NCBI GenBank assembly: GCA_027623095.1 | Contig: JAQBVM010000024.1 | Location: 1-37,334, forward strand | From: Verrucomicrobiota bacterium | GTDB taxonomy: Bacteria > Verrucomicrobiota > Verrucomicrobiia > Limisphaerales > SIBE01 | DNA: 37,334 nucleotides | Direction: 5' to 3' | Shown: positions 1-8,387 of the stretch, in pieces | How positions within the stretch are numbered: position 1 is the stretch's first letter | Layout: every line of letters begins with the position of its first letter | Program-made: the position numbers and the translations under genes | The notes under the pieces: model-generated | What the model saw: only the letters and a program-made list of their open reading frames with translations | What the model was told of the DNA's origin: nothing | Databases searched by the model: none

Positions 1-2877
1 CGAGTGTGGCGGATGGCCGTCATCCACCAGGACGATGAAGTCCGGCAGATACTTTCGCATCTCGGAAGCGTAGCGGTATGGCACCTCCAGACCGAGGTTG
101 TGATTCTTGACGTAGGCGACGACTTTGGGATGAGACTCCGCCACACGACAGAACTCGGCTTCCCATTGGCTGTCGAGCACGACCCAGTTGATGTGGTTCT
201 TGGGGGGTGGCCCCTTGGTGTCCCAGCGGTCGGTCTTGGAGGTGTTGAAGGTCTTGAAGTATTTGGTGGACATCGTGGGATTGTAGGGATCGAGCAGAGC
301 CTTGATCGGACGCTTGCCTTCGGAGGCTCGGGTGATGCCGTAAGTGATGCGTTCACAGGCGATGTCGGCGAGTTCCTGATACATGAGCAGCGCCGGGTAG
401 GTGCTGCCTTTGCACTGGAGGCAGGTGTCAAGCCATTGCTTCGTCACGCGCTTGAGCTGGCCGAACAAGTGGAGCGGCGGCGGCTCACCGGGGTCCCGGA
501 ACTTGGTGTAGAGCAGGCGGTGCGTGACGTTGAAGAGCAGCGTGGATCGGCGCATGTCGCCGAGATGCTCCAGATTGAGGTTCACCGTTTGGCCGATGAT
601 GCCGGAATTTTGCGTGATGGAAGGGCCGACCAGTTCGGGCGTGAGGACGAGAACGGAGTCGTCGTCGAACTTCGCCTCGATGCGCTCCTCAGGGAGGTCC
701 ACGCGATAGCCTTCGACACGGGGGAAGCGGATTTCGAGGTGGTCGCGTTCCGGGCGCACGGCCTTGACCTGCACGGTGGGGCGCGGCGGCTTCGGCGGGG
801 CGATGACGGGCTTGGCCGTGAAATCGAAGGGAATACCGAGAACATCGGCATACTCGACGTTGAAGAGGTTCTCGTCGTTCAGGTCGTAAGACAGGCGGCG
901 CAGGGCGCGGCCAATGACCTGCTCGCAGAGAAGCTGGGTGCCGAAAGCCCGGACACCGAGGACGTGGGTGACGTTGTTCGCATCCCACCCTTCCGTGAGC
1001 ATGGAGACCGAGACAACGCAGCGGATGCCGGCGCCGAGCTGACCTTCCTTGCCGACGGTGTTCATCACCTCGCGCAGCAGGTCCTGGTCGGTGAGGTTGT
1101 CCGCGGCATGGGCGTCCTTTTTGCGCTCGATGATGTCGCGACGGAACCGTTCGATTTCATCGGTGGCCATCGCGCGAAAGTTGTCGTCGAGGGCATCGCC
1201 GGATTCGAGCTGCTCACTGTCGATGAGAAGTGTGTTCGGGCGCGGGAGCGGATTATCGTACTCGTCGAAGTTGCGGAACAATGCGAGGCGACCGTTCTCC
1301 AATGTAGATGTGCCATCGTCGTTATTTCGGAGAAAGCCGGAGATGTAGTCATAGATCAGTTTCGACGTGGCTGTGTTGTTGCAGACGACGATAAAGCAGG
1401 GCGGGACGTTTGCACCCTCCTTTCCCCAGAGATTGAAGGTCTTCTCGTAATGGCCGTAGAGGGCTTCGAGCGCGGTCTTGAGCAAGGTGGGGAGCTTGAG
1501 CGGGTCGAGTTCCTCGCCGGCACCACGCCCTTTCTTGGGCATATTCGTGCGGATGTGTTTCCACAACTCGCGGAACATCGGCATCTCGTCATCCGTCGCG
1601 CCGGCAAGATTCTGCGCCACCGGCACGCGGGGCAGCTTCACGATGCCGCACTCGATAGCGTCCATGAGCGAGAAGTCGCTCATGGTCCAGGGGAAGAGCG
1701 TGCCTTCCACGTAACCGGAGCCGCTGAGGAAGAACGGCGTGGCGGAGAGATCCATGACGCGGGCGACGCCGAGCTTGCGGTTTACGGACTCCAAACCGGA
1801 GATCCACACGCGCGCGGCTTCGTTGTCCTTTTTCGCCCGCGCTTTTGCATCCTTCAATTCATCGCCGGTGAGCTTGTTGCCCTTTTCGTCGGTGAACTCC
1901 ACGTCGTCGGCGGGTTTCTCACGGTAGCAGTGGTGCGCCTCGTCGTTGATCACGAGCACGTTCTTCATGCCCATGAGGTCGGGCATGACGCGCTGGAGCA
2001 TCTGGCCTTCGGTTTCGAGGGTTTTCGGTGCGTCGCCGGTGCGGCCTTGAAGGAGCTGACGTCCGCCTTTGGAGAGATCAATCCGCTCGCGCAGCATGAA
2101 GGCGTGATAGTTCGTGATGACGATCTTCGCTTTCTTAACTTCTTCGAGCATGTCACCCGGAACGAGTTCGCGAGTGGTAAAATAGCTGTCGGGATCGTTC
2201 GGCTGGAGGACTCGGAGGCGGTCCTTGATGGTCAGACCCGGCGAAACGACGAGGAAGCCGCGAGTGAAATGTTTGCCGCCCGGGCGGCGGACGGCATTGA
2301 CGGTTTGCCACGCGATCAGCATGGCCATGACGGTCGTTTTGCCCGCGCCGGTGGCGAGCTTGAGCGCGAGACGCATCAGCTCCGGATTAGCGTCTTTGTT
2401 CGCGCGGGCAAGATGTTCCAGAATGCGTTTCCCGGCGGTGGAAAGTGGCGCAACCTCGGTGAGCCAAATGGCGGTCTCGACGGCTTCCACCTGGCAGAAG
2501 AACGGGCGAACCCCACTGAATTTGTGGTGCCGCCAATACTGGAGCAGCCGCTGGGTCTCCGGTGTGACCTGCCATTGGCTCGGGCTGGGAAGATTCCGCC
2601 ACGTAGCCACGTAGCCGCGCACTTCGTTGATAATCGAGGTCGGGTCATACTGTTGCTCCTTCGTGGAGATGCTTTTCCCCTCGTCAAAGATGATTTCCTC
2701 CTGAGCGTCGGCGCGCTTGCGCTTCTTTGGCTTTGGAATCGGAGTGATAAATTTGGCCTTGCGGCGGATTTCTTCGACCTTTTGCGTCGGCTGGCCGTCA
2801 GCCTCCAACTCCCAGTGCCGCTGCGGGCACTCGTAAGGCGAATTCAGAATCGGGTGATCGAAGAATGGGTTGGACAT
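1..2877 (-). CDS. Type III-like restriction enzyme, helicase-nuclease subunit (BPTD_3080-type), 3' end outside window
   Basis: Reading the minus strand from the ATG at 2877 gives 959 uninterrupted codons to the window edge. The product is the ATP-dependent cutting subunit of a type III-like restriction system. Visible superfamily 2 helicase motifs are Walker A A175-TGAGKTT, DEAH at 312-315, SAT at 378-380 and motif VI QVIGRALRR at 653-661. Near the edge is PDFIV (D946), the first half of a PD-(D/E)xK nuclease motif; the ExK half would lie just outside. The N-terminus, starting MSNPFFDHPILNSPYE, is typical of the BPTD_3080 family, which as I recall is about 1000 residues, so only some 40-70 are missing. 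The plus strand carries a 959-codon open frame over the same DNA, but its translation has no recognisable domain. No methyltransferase gene lies upstream, so the partner is either outside the window or absent. The family call is firm; activity is inferred. Confidence 0.93.
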   Translation of the reverse strand, partial: MSNPFFDHPILNSPYECPQRHWELEADGQPTQKVEEIRRKAKFITPIPKPKKRKRADAQEEIIFDEGKSISTKEQQYDPTSIINEVRGYVATWRNLPSPSQWQVTPETQRLLQYWRHHKFSGVRPFFCQVEAVETAIWLTEVAPLSTAGKRILEHLARANKDANPELMRLALKLATGAGKTTVMAMLIAWQTVNAVRRPGGKHFTRGFLVVSPGLTIKDRLRVLQPNDPDSYFTTRELVPGDMLEEVKKAKIVITNYHAFMLRERIDLSKGGRQLLQGRTGDAPKTLETEGQMLQRVMPDLMGMKNVLVINDEAHHCYREKPADDVEFTDEKGNKLTGDELKDAKARAKKDNEAARVWISGLESVNRKLGVARVMDLSATPFFLSGSGYVEGTLFPWTMSDFSLMDAIECGIVKLPRVPVAQNLAGATDDEMPMFRELWKHIRTNMPKKGRGAGEELDPLKLPTLLKTALEALYGHYEKTFNLWGKEGANVPPCFIVVCNNTATSKLIYDYISGFLRNNDDGTSTLENGRLALFRNFDEYDNPLPRPNTLLIDSEQLESGDALDDNFRAMATDEIERFRRDIIERKKDAHAADNLTDQDLLREVMNTVGKEGQLGAGIRCVVSVSMLTEGWDANNVTHVLGVRAFGTQLLCEQVIGRALRRLSYDLNDENLFNVEYADVLGIPFDFTAKPVIAPPKPPRPTVQVKAVRPERDHLEIRFPRVEGYRVDLPEERIEAKFDDDSVLVLTPELVGPSITQNSGIIGQTVNLNLEHLGDMRRSTLLFNVTHRLLYTKFRDPGEPPPLHLFGQLKRVTKQWLDTCLQCKGSTYPALLMYQELADIACERITYGITRASEGKRPIKALLDPYNPTMSTKYFKTFNTSKTDRWDTKGPPPKNHINWVVLDSQWEAEFCRVAESHPKVVAYVKNHNLGLEVPYRYASEMRKYLPDFIVLVDDGHPPHS

Positions 2878-3162
2878 TTTTAACGAACAACCGAATGAGA
2901 TGCCTCCATGAAAACATCCATTCCAACAAGTCGAAAAAACAGCCCCTGCCAACACAGAGTCGATTTCCGCAAACTCCTAATTTTCATGCGCTTGGATACC
3001 CTCTCATAGGTTTCTGTGGATTCTTACCGCAGATTGTTGCAGGCGCACAGCCAAAAGAGGATCCCGCTCGGGCTTATGAAAAAGGAGTCTTGCGCTCCTT
3101 CGAGTGGCGAGATGAGTGCCGCTGGCTTGAAGTTCTGCTGGAAAGTGTGTGGAGTAGCTCCG
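2878..3162. other. Intergenic region upstream of the restriction gene
   Basis: This stretch separates the restriction gene from the stop of the mannonate-dehydratase-like gene, which is on the same strand. It should contain the restriction gene's promoter. I see no convincing -35/-10 pair and no strong Shine-Dalgarno directly before the ATG at 2877; a GGAGG lies about 25 nt upstream of it. No methyltransferase remnant is readable here. Plus-strand frames across it have no recognisable content. Confidence 0.4.
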
Positions 3163-4263
3163 TTAGCTCAACTGATCCACCGCCTGGATCAGGGCGCGAA
3201 TGTAGCCGTAGGAAAACGCGAACGCTTGGTCCCCTCCGGGATCGTCTGAATGATGCGGCACATGATCAGGCATCATCATGTAAGGGTATTCCACTTCTTT
3301 GTAAGTCATCATTGCCTTGACGAAATCGATGTCGCCTTCGTCAGGATACACTTCCACAAAATCATCGCGCTTTCCCCGGATGTTACGGAAATGAACATTA
3401 AAGATCTTCTTGCGTGAACCGAAGTAGCGGATGACATCGAAGATCTCCTTGCCTGGATCCTGAAGCATTTCGGAGACAGTTCCCTGGCAGAAGTTGAGAC
3501 CGTGGTAAGAGCTTTCCCGAATTGAGATAAACTTCTTAAGTCCATCCACAGTGCCAAGCACCGCATCGACCCCTTGATAGCCGGTTACAGGTGGAACCCC
3601 AGGATCATGAGGGTGGCAGGCGATTCGCACTTTGTATTCGTTTGCGACGGGAACAACGCGTTCCAGAAAATACGTGATACGTTCCCAATAGATGTCGGCT
3701 GTCACTTGTCCGGCGCGCGTCGATGGAGTCCGAGGTTTCGCGTCCATCAGGCGCCAAGTGCTGTAGGTCGTGCCGCCTCGCCCCGAGGTCCGTTCGATTC
3801 GCAGCACGCCGAGCAGGCTCATGTTGTATTTCACCGCCGGAATTTCCGCAGCGGCGCAGTTTTGAATGATCTTCTGAAAATCTTCGATGTCGCGATCGCG
3901 TTCGGGACTTTGCCCTAGCATGATCGCCGGCCGGGCTGTTCGATCAATATGGCTGGAGGCCAGAAACGGCGGCGTGATCATATCGATCGTCACATTCCAT
4001 TTGGCCGCTCGTTCCTTGAGTTGCAGGAGTTCTTCGACACTCGGGTAGCCACGTTCCCTGGAACTCGCGGGAACGCCGCAGATATTCCTGACGCCATGGC
4101 GCGCGAAATACTGAAGGCGTTTGTCGGAAGTCGGCCCGCTCTGGCAGCCGAGTTTCATTAAAGCCCGTTTTCGCTCGGTAACTGACTCGGCGGCTTGAGG
4201 CACGGTCGATCCGGCCGTTGCTGCGAGGGCACTGGCGGAAGCGAGAAATTCTCTTCGGTTCAT
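3163..4263 (-). CDS. Tat-exported mannonate dehydratase-like (UxuA-family) TIM-barrel protein
   Basis: The 366-aa product resembles the UxuA family, which dehydrates D-mannonate to 2-keto-3-deoxygluconate in hexuronate breakdown. Motifs matching the family metal and substrate sites are HPHDP, NFCQGT, HFRNI, DEGD and PDHVP, in that order across the C-terminal half. The start was set at the ATG at 4263 because it begins MNRREFLASASALAATAG, a twin-arginine-type signal (R3-R4). The frame stays open 56 codons further upstream, but that extension has no signal-like character. Export is unusual for classical UxuA, and the similarity is divergent, so a related sugar-acid dehydratase or isomerase of the xylose-isomerase-like TIM-barrel superfamily is possible. 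The gene is divergent from the toxin-antitoxin pair and convergent with nothing. The fold is confident; the exact reaction is inferred. Confidence 0.8.
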   Translation of the reverse strand: MNRREFLASASALAATAGSTVPQAAESVTERKRALMKLGCQSGPTSDKRLQYFARHGVRNICGVPASSRERGYPSVEELLQLKERAAKWNVTIDMITPPFLASSHIDRTARPAIMLGQSPERDRDIEDFQKIIQNCAAAEIPAVKYNMSLLGVLRIERTSGRGGTTYSTWRLMDAKPRTPSTRAGQVTADIYWERITYFLERVVPVANEYKVRIACHPHDPGVPPVTGYQGVDAVLGTVDGLKKFISIRESSYHGLNFCQGTVSEMLQDPGKEIFDVIRYFGSRKKIFNVHFRNIRGKRDDFVEVYPDEGDIDFVKAMMTYKEVEYPYMMMPDHVPHHSDDPGGDQAFAFSYGYIRALIQAVDQLS

Positions 4264-4457
4264 ACGTGCGATGCTTCGAGATTGATCGTTAATGTGATTG
4301 CGGAGTGGCTCAATCGTATGTGGCCCCAGCGAAGCATGCAACTGTGGATTCAGCGGTTTCAGGCGCGTCCTCACACTGTGATGCGCCTTGGCGGGGATGG
4401 CGGGAACGTCATGGTAAAAAAGGAATTTCATTTTGGACGGAGCGGCGCGACATCAAG

Positions 4458-4486
4458 TTGATTCCGCTGCGGCTGGATGCTAGTAT
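4458..4486 (+). promoter_or_regulatory. Putative sigma-70-type promoter of the toxin-antitoxin operon, possibly leaderless
   Basis: TTGATT at 4458-4463 and TAGTAT at 4481-4486 are separated by exactly 17 nt, a good -35/-10 arrangement. The expected start of transcription, about 7 nt after the -10 box, falls on the antitoxin ATG at 4494, which would give a leaderless message. No Shine-Dalgarno precedes that ATG. TTGAT (4458-4462) and ATCAA (4485-4489) form an inverted repeat around the promoter, which could serve as an operator for autoregulation. This is pattern matching only. Confidence 0.4.
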
Positions 4487-4493
4487 CAACGGA

Positions 4494-4721
4494 ATGTCAG
4501 GCATCAAAGAACAGGTCTTGTCCCTTCCGATCGCCGAGAAGCGTGAGATATTTCACGCTCTCCAGATGGACTTGGCGGACGACCCCATTCCCGAGCTGAT
4601 CATTCACGTTCTGGAGGAACGACGCCGTGAATACCGCGTTGGTGAGGTGAGCGCCGAACCCGCCAAAGAGGTGTTCGACCGGTTGTTGAAGAAATATCCG
4701 AGTGAAGATGATCGTCGTTAA
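4494..4721 (+). CDS. Antitoxin, addiction-module component family
   Basis: This 75-aa acidic/basic protein begins MSGIKEQVLSLPIAEKREIF and resembles the short addiction-module antitoxin family (TIGR02574-like), whose members pair with RelE/ParE toxins. The start was placed at the ATG at 4494, where the family-like N-terminus begins. The frame is open upstream to 4305, but those 63 codons look non-coding. The stop at 4719-4721 lies inside the following toxin gene, a 14-nt overlap typical of co-translated type II modules. Family antitoxins neutralise the toxin and often repress their own promoter; both roles are inferred here. Confidence 0.75.
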   Translation: MSGIKEQVLSLPIAEKREIFHALQMDLADDPIPELIIHVLEERRREYRVGEVSAEPAKEVFDRLLKKYPSEDDRR

Positions 4722-5112
4722 ACGCGCCGAGTGGGATATGGACCACCGGGCAGCGTTCTGGGACAAGCGGCAAGAAGGCCTCGGCCGAGAATATCTGTTG
4801 CATCTTCGGGATGAATTCAGTCGTCTGCTTCAGATCGCCGAATCCGGTTCGCATTCCCGTCCGTTTCACAGTTTCCATCGATTCTTCACGAGGCGGTTCT
4901 CGGCGCAGGTATTTTACGAAGTCGATCAAGAGATTTTGATTGTGTATGCCGTATTCGACTGTCGCGAGAACCCAGCAGGTGAAGACCTCGATACACTCCT
5001 GGGTGGCGGCGATTCAAAGAGTAAGAAAGTCGGGCACGTCCAAGGGAGAGTAAGTGTGAATGGCAATTGGCTCGACAGTCGGCGAACGGCGATGTTATCA
5101 GCATTTGAGTGA
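4708..5112 (+). CDS. RelE/ParE-family toxin of a type II toxin-antitoxin system
   Basis: The product shows the typical ParE/RelE pattern: an N-terminal strand (MIVVKRAEWDMD), helices with a conserved arginine-rich middle (FHRFFTRRF) and the C-terminal strand pair FYEVDQEILIVYAVFDCRENP. Members inhibit DNA gyrase or cleave mRNA; which applies here cannot be told. The ATG at 4708 was preferred, with a GTG at 4702 as an alternative. The protein is about 134 aa, some 35 residues longer than the usual 95-100, because the frame continues after the normal family end into a tail without recognisable features. The stop TGA overlaps the GTG of the next gene by 4 nt, so the toxin may be translationally coupled to the CRTAC1 gene. 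The tail could instead be read-on after loss of the original stop. Confidence 0.75.
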   Translation: MIVVKRAEWDMDHRAAFWDKRQEGLGREYLLHLRDEFSRLLQIAESGSHSRPFHSFHRFFTRRFSAQVFYEVDQEILIVYAVFDCRENPAGEDLDTLLGGGDSKSKKVGHVQGRVSVNGNWLDSRRTAMLSAFE

Positions 5113-8100
5113 AGCTTCGATCAAAGACCCCGCCCCGCCGCGCTCCCAACACCAAACTGATCCTAGCCTGGATTGCAGCATCGTGGATTTGTGCAGGAGC
5201 TTTGCTCCAACTCGGCGCGCCATGGTTATATTTCCCGCTCGCTATTTCCGTGATCGCGGCTCTCTGGATAGGCCGTCGGCAAGGATGGCTGTTGCGAGCC
5301 TTGGTCGTGCTCGCCTTGGTCATTCCTGTTTTGAGAACGGTGAAGAAATGGTACCCAAAAGGGGATACCCACGAAAACACGGCAACGACAGCAAACGCCA
5401 ACTTTGAGAAGCAGGATACTTCTGTTGTCAGCGCCCTCGTGGCCGCCGAGGAAACAGGCCTAAACTTAAGCCGGAAAATGAACACCCTTTCCGAGGGCCT
5501 TCTCGATCTGCGCCTGCCCGGCCCGACGGCGGAAGCTGAAAGTGTCTTTTCTCCTTCCGTAACCACTGTCGATCTCGATCTTCCACTCGCGACCTCCAGA
5601 AACGGAACTTCCAGGTTTGAGCCCAGCCCCTGGCCATTGGCCGCATCCTCAATACAAACGAACAGGGTGGATCTGTGGCGTCCGATGCTCGACCAAATCT
5701 CATATTTCGAACACGCGAAGGTTGAAATCATCCGTGGCGATCACCCGGAGGGCGATATGTGGCGGTATGAAGCAACCGGCGCGTTCGAAGCGCTCGCGCG
5801 CATGAAGACGGATTACTGGTATTCGTTCCGCGGAACGATCGAACTGACTTGGGAACGTCCCAAAAACGCCGACGGCACCGCAGGTGACTGGCAGATTACC
5901 GGTTGGAAAACCACCGAGATGCAATGGAGCGCAAGCTCCAAACGGCTTTTTGTTGAAGCCCTGGATGCGGCCATGCGTGATCCGCAGGAGGCGGCGATGC
6001 TGCGCCGATCGCTCCATTACGAAGCCACTGTAAAACATTACCGCGACGGCATGCAGCAGTTGCCGCATCCGTATTTCGCCCCCATCTCCGTGAATCAAAA
6101 GGAAGGCATCGCCGTGGCGGATGTGAATGGCGATGGGTTCGATGATATTTATATTACGGTGCGGCTCGGCAAAAACATGCTTCTCGTCAGTCAGGGAGAT
6201 GGAACATTCATCGAACAGGCAGCGTCGTTCAAATTGGATCTTCCCGGTCACACCACCTGCGCACTTTTCGCCGACTTCGACAACGACGGGGACCAGGATG
6301 TGATTCTGGGGCGAAGTTTGCTAAAGACGAGCTATCTCGAGAATCGGCAAGGTGTGTTTTTCCAGCACCCCATTCCAAATTTCATGCCGATGGCCGCCAT
6401 CTCAATGTCCGCGGCGGATTACAACTTGGACGGCCTGCTGGATGTCTATATCTGCACCTATCGGCCAGCCGCACCGGCCGGGGCGAGTCCGGCGGGTGGC
6501 GTCGCGCAGGGCAAGGATGGAGACTTTGACTGGCCGGACGAGTTCTTCGACGCCAATCTGGCCAGGGAATATCGGCGGCGGGTATCCGAACACCGGCTGC
6601 GCATTGGCGGAACAGTTCTCGACCAACTTGGCCCTCCCAATGTTTTGCTGATTAATCGGGGTGACGGGCGTTTTGAGCCCGCGCCGGAAAACAGCACGGT
6701 TGGCATCTGGCGTAATTCGCTGCAAGGCACCTGGGGCGATTACAACCAGGATGGCCGCCCGGATCTCTTCATCGCCAACGACTGGGGGCTCGATGTGCTG
6801 TTTCGCAACGATGGATCGAGCGGTTTCACCGATGTCACAGTCCAGGCCGGTGTCACCGAGTACGGCTACGCCATGGGCGCTTCGTGGGGGGATTACGACA
6901 ATGACGGCCAAGAAGATCTTTACGTCTCGAACATGTATAGCGAGGCAGGCCGCCGCATCACCAAGCGAATTCCTGGACTGGAAAAGATGTTTGTCGAATC
7001 CGCCTCGGGCAACTGGCTGTACCACCGTCGGGCCAACGGAACGTTTGAGCAGGTCGCTGGACTGACGGCGCCCTCGATGACCGTGATGAAAGCCGGCTGG
7101 TCGTGGGGTGGATGTTTCGCCGACTTTGACAACGACCGTTTCCTCGATCTCTATGTGCTGAGCGGCTACTTTACCGCACCGAAGGAGCTCTCCTCGGGAC
7201 TGGACCTCGAAAGCAATCTTTGGCGCACAATGGTGCGCACCGACGAAGCTCTCGCGCGCCCCAGCTTCCGGTCGTCCCCCGAGTGGAAACGAACCGCCGC
7301 GCCCGACAACCTCGGCCCGATGATCGACGCGCGCTTGGCCGGAGTCGAGCGGCAGGGAGACAAAGTCCTTGTGCATTCCCTCAACGGGAACGAACGCAAC
7401 CGTTACTTCGCCAATCGCGGTGGACGTTCCTTTGCGGAGTTTTCAGCGTTGTCCGGATTGGATGACCCGGCGGACAGTCGGGGGTTCGCGATTCTAGACT
7501 ACGATCGTGACGGATGGCAGGACATCGCCTTGGTCAATGCCAACCAGCCCCTTTTTAATCTTTACCGCAACGAAATGCCGGAAGCCGGGTTGAGCGGCGG
7601 CATGATCGCCATTCGCTTCGTCGGCGGAAATCACATCGCGTCTCCCTCTCAAGGATTCGGATGCCGCGACGGCTATGGCGCCCGTATCGCGGTGGACCTG
7701 GGCGATGAGAAGCTGGTTCGTGAACATCGCTGCGGCGATGGCTGGTCCACGCAAAATTCGCCGACGATGATCGTGGGCATTGGCGCTCATACAAACGTCG
7801 TCTCGCTCACGGTGAAATGGCCTTCCGGCCGTACGACAACGACGAAAGGCATTCTGGAAGGAACCTTGCTCACTCTCTACGAGAACCCAGCGGATACGCC
7901 GACAACTGATTCGGTCGAACGTACAACTTACCGCGTCAAGGCGAGCATGCCCCGAGCGACGGCCGTCAACCGGGAGATCTTCCCGATCGCCAAGGGGGAC
8001 AATGCCGTCAAGCCCGGTGCGCGCGTTCGTGTTTACACGACATTTTCAACCTCCAGCATTCAATACAAAGAACACCTGCCGCGTCTGCGACACCTACGTG

Positions 8101-8387
8101 AAGTACTCGGCCCCGAAGGAGTCGATTTCATCGCGGTGTCTATTGATGATGCAGACGACAACCAGAAGCTCGCGGATTATGCCAGAGAATACCGGCCCTC
8201 AATGCGCCTTTTAGGAATTGCCCCGAACCAGCGAGCCGGTGCCGCCGCCGCCTTCGCCAAGGTTTTTGGTGTCGAACCGCTGCTGCCTTCCTCCGTCGTC
8301 ACGGACAGTTCGGGCCAAATCCTCGAAACTCAAGCTGGCATTCCTGGCGTTTCCGCGTTGAGAAGAATGCTGCGCCGAGATCCATGA
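5109..8387 (+). CDS. Membrane-anchored CRTAC1-type FG-GAP/UnbV-ASPIC protein with redoxin-like C-terminal domain
   Basis: The 1092-aa protein has a basic N-terminus, then two hydrophobic segments (about residues 17-50 and 61-75), so it is probably anchored in the inner membrane with its bulk outside. FG-GAP-type calcium-binding loops of the DxDxDGxxD kind appear at about residues 337, 389, 437, 544, 595, 672 and 797 (for example DVNGDGFDD, DFDNDGDQD, DYDNDGQED), implying an integrin-like beta-propeller. A UnbV/ASPIC domain follows at about 851-925 (GCRDGYGARI through VKWPSGRT). Residues about 970-1092 resemble an AhpC/TSA-thioredoxin fold (HLPRLRHLREVLGPEGVDFI, then VTDSSGQILETQ), but I see no CxxC, so peroxidase or reductase activity is unlikely. 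The start is GTG 5109: an in-frame TGA lies immediately upstream, and the codon overlaps the toxin stop. The role is unknown; adhesion or polymer binding is a guess. Confidence 0.85.
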   Translation: MKLRSKTPPRRAPNTKLILAWIAASWICAGALLQLGAPWLYFPLAISVIAALWIGRRQGWLLRALVVLALVIPVLRTVKKWYPKGDTHENTATTANANFEKQDTSVVSALVAAEETGLNLSRKMNTLSEGLLDLRLPGPTAEAESVFSPSVTTVDLDLPLATSRNGTSRFEPSPWPLAASSIQTNRVDLWRPMLDQISYFEHAKVEIIRGDHPEGDMWRYEATGAFEALARMKTDYWYSFRGTIELTWERPKNADGTAGDWQITGWKTTEMQWSASSKRLFVEALDAAMRDPQEAAMLRRSLHYEATVKHYRDGMQQLPHPYFAPISVNQKEGIAVADVNGDGFDDIYITVRLGKNMLLVSQGDGTFIEQAASFKLDLPGHTTCALFADFDNDGDQDVILGRSLLKTSYLENRQGVFFQHPIPNFMPMAAISMSAADYNLDGLLDVYICTYRPAAPAGASPAGGVAQGKDGDFDWPDEFFDANLAREYRRRVSEHRLRIGGTVLDQLGPPNVLLINRGDGRFEPAPENSTVGIWRNSLQGTWGDYNQDGRPDLFIANDWGLDVLFRNDGSSGFTDVTVQAGVTEYGYAMGASWGDYDNDGQEDLYVSNMYSEAGRRITKRIPGLEKMFVESASGNWLYHRRANGTFEQVAGLTAPSMTVMKAGWSWGGCFADFDNDRFLDLYVLSGYFTAPKELSSGLDLESNLWRTMVRTDEALARPSFRSSPEWKRTAAPDNLGPMIDARLAGVERQGDKVLVHSLNGNERNRYFANRGGRSFAEFSALSGLDDPADSRGFAILDYDRDGWQDIALVNANQPLFNLYRNEMPEAGLSGGMIAIRFVGGNHIASPSQGFGCRDGYGARIAVDLGDEKLVREHRCGDGWSTQNSPTMIVGIGAHTNVVSLTVKWPSGRTTTTKGILEGTLLTLYENPADTPTTDSVERTTYRVKASMPRATAVNREIFPIAKGDNAVKPGARVRVYTTFSTSSIQYKEHLPRLRHLREVLGPEGVDFIAVSIDDADDNQKLADYAREYRPSMRLLGIAPNQRAGAAAAFAKVFGVEPLLPSSVVTDSSGQILETQAGIPGVSALRRMLRRDP

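Noticed and set aside
4-2883. 959-codon plus-strand open frame
   Set aside because: Its translation shows no domain, whereas the opposite strand encodes every helicase motif of a restriction enzyme plus a PD-type nuclease motif. It is an antisense shadow of a GC-rich gene.
6402-7376. 324-codon minus-strand frame
   Set aside because: Antisense to the FG-GAP repeats, whose calcium loops are in the plus-strand frame.
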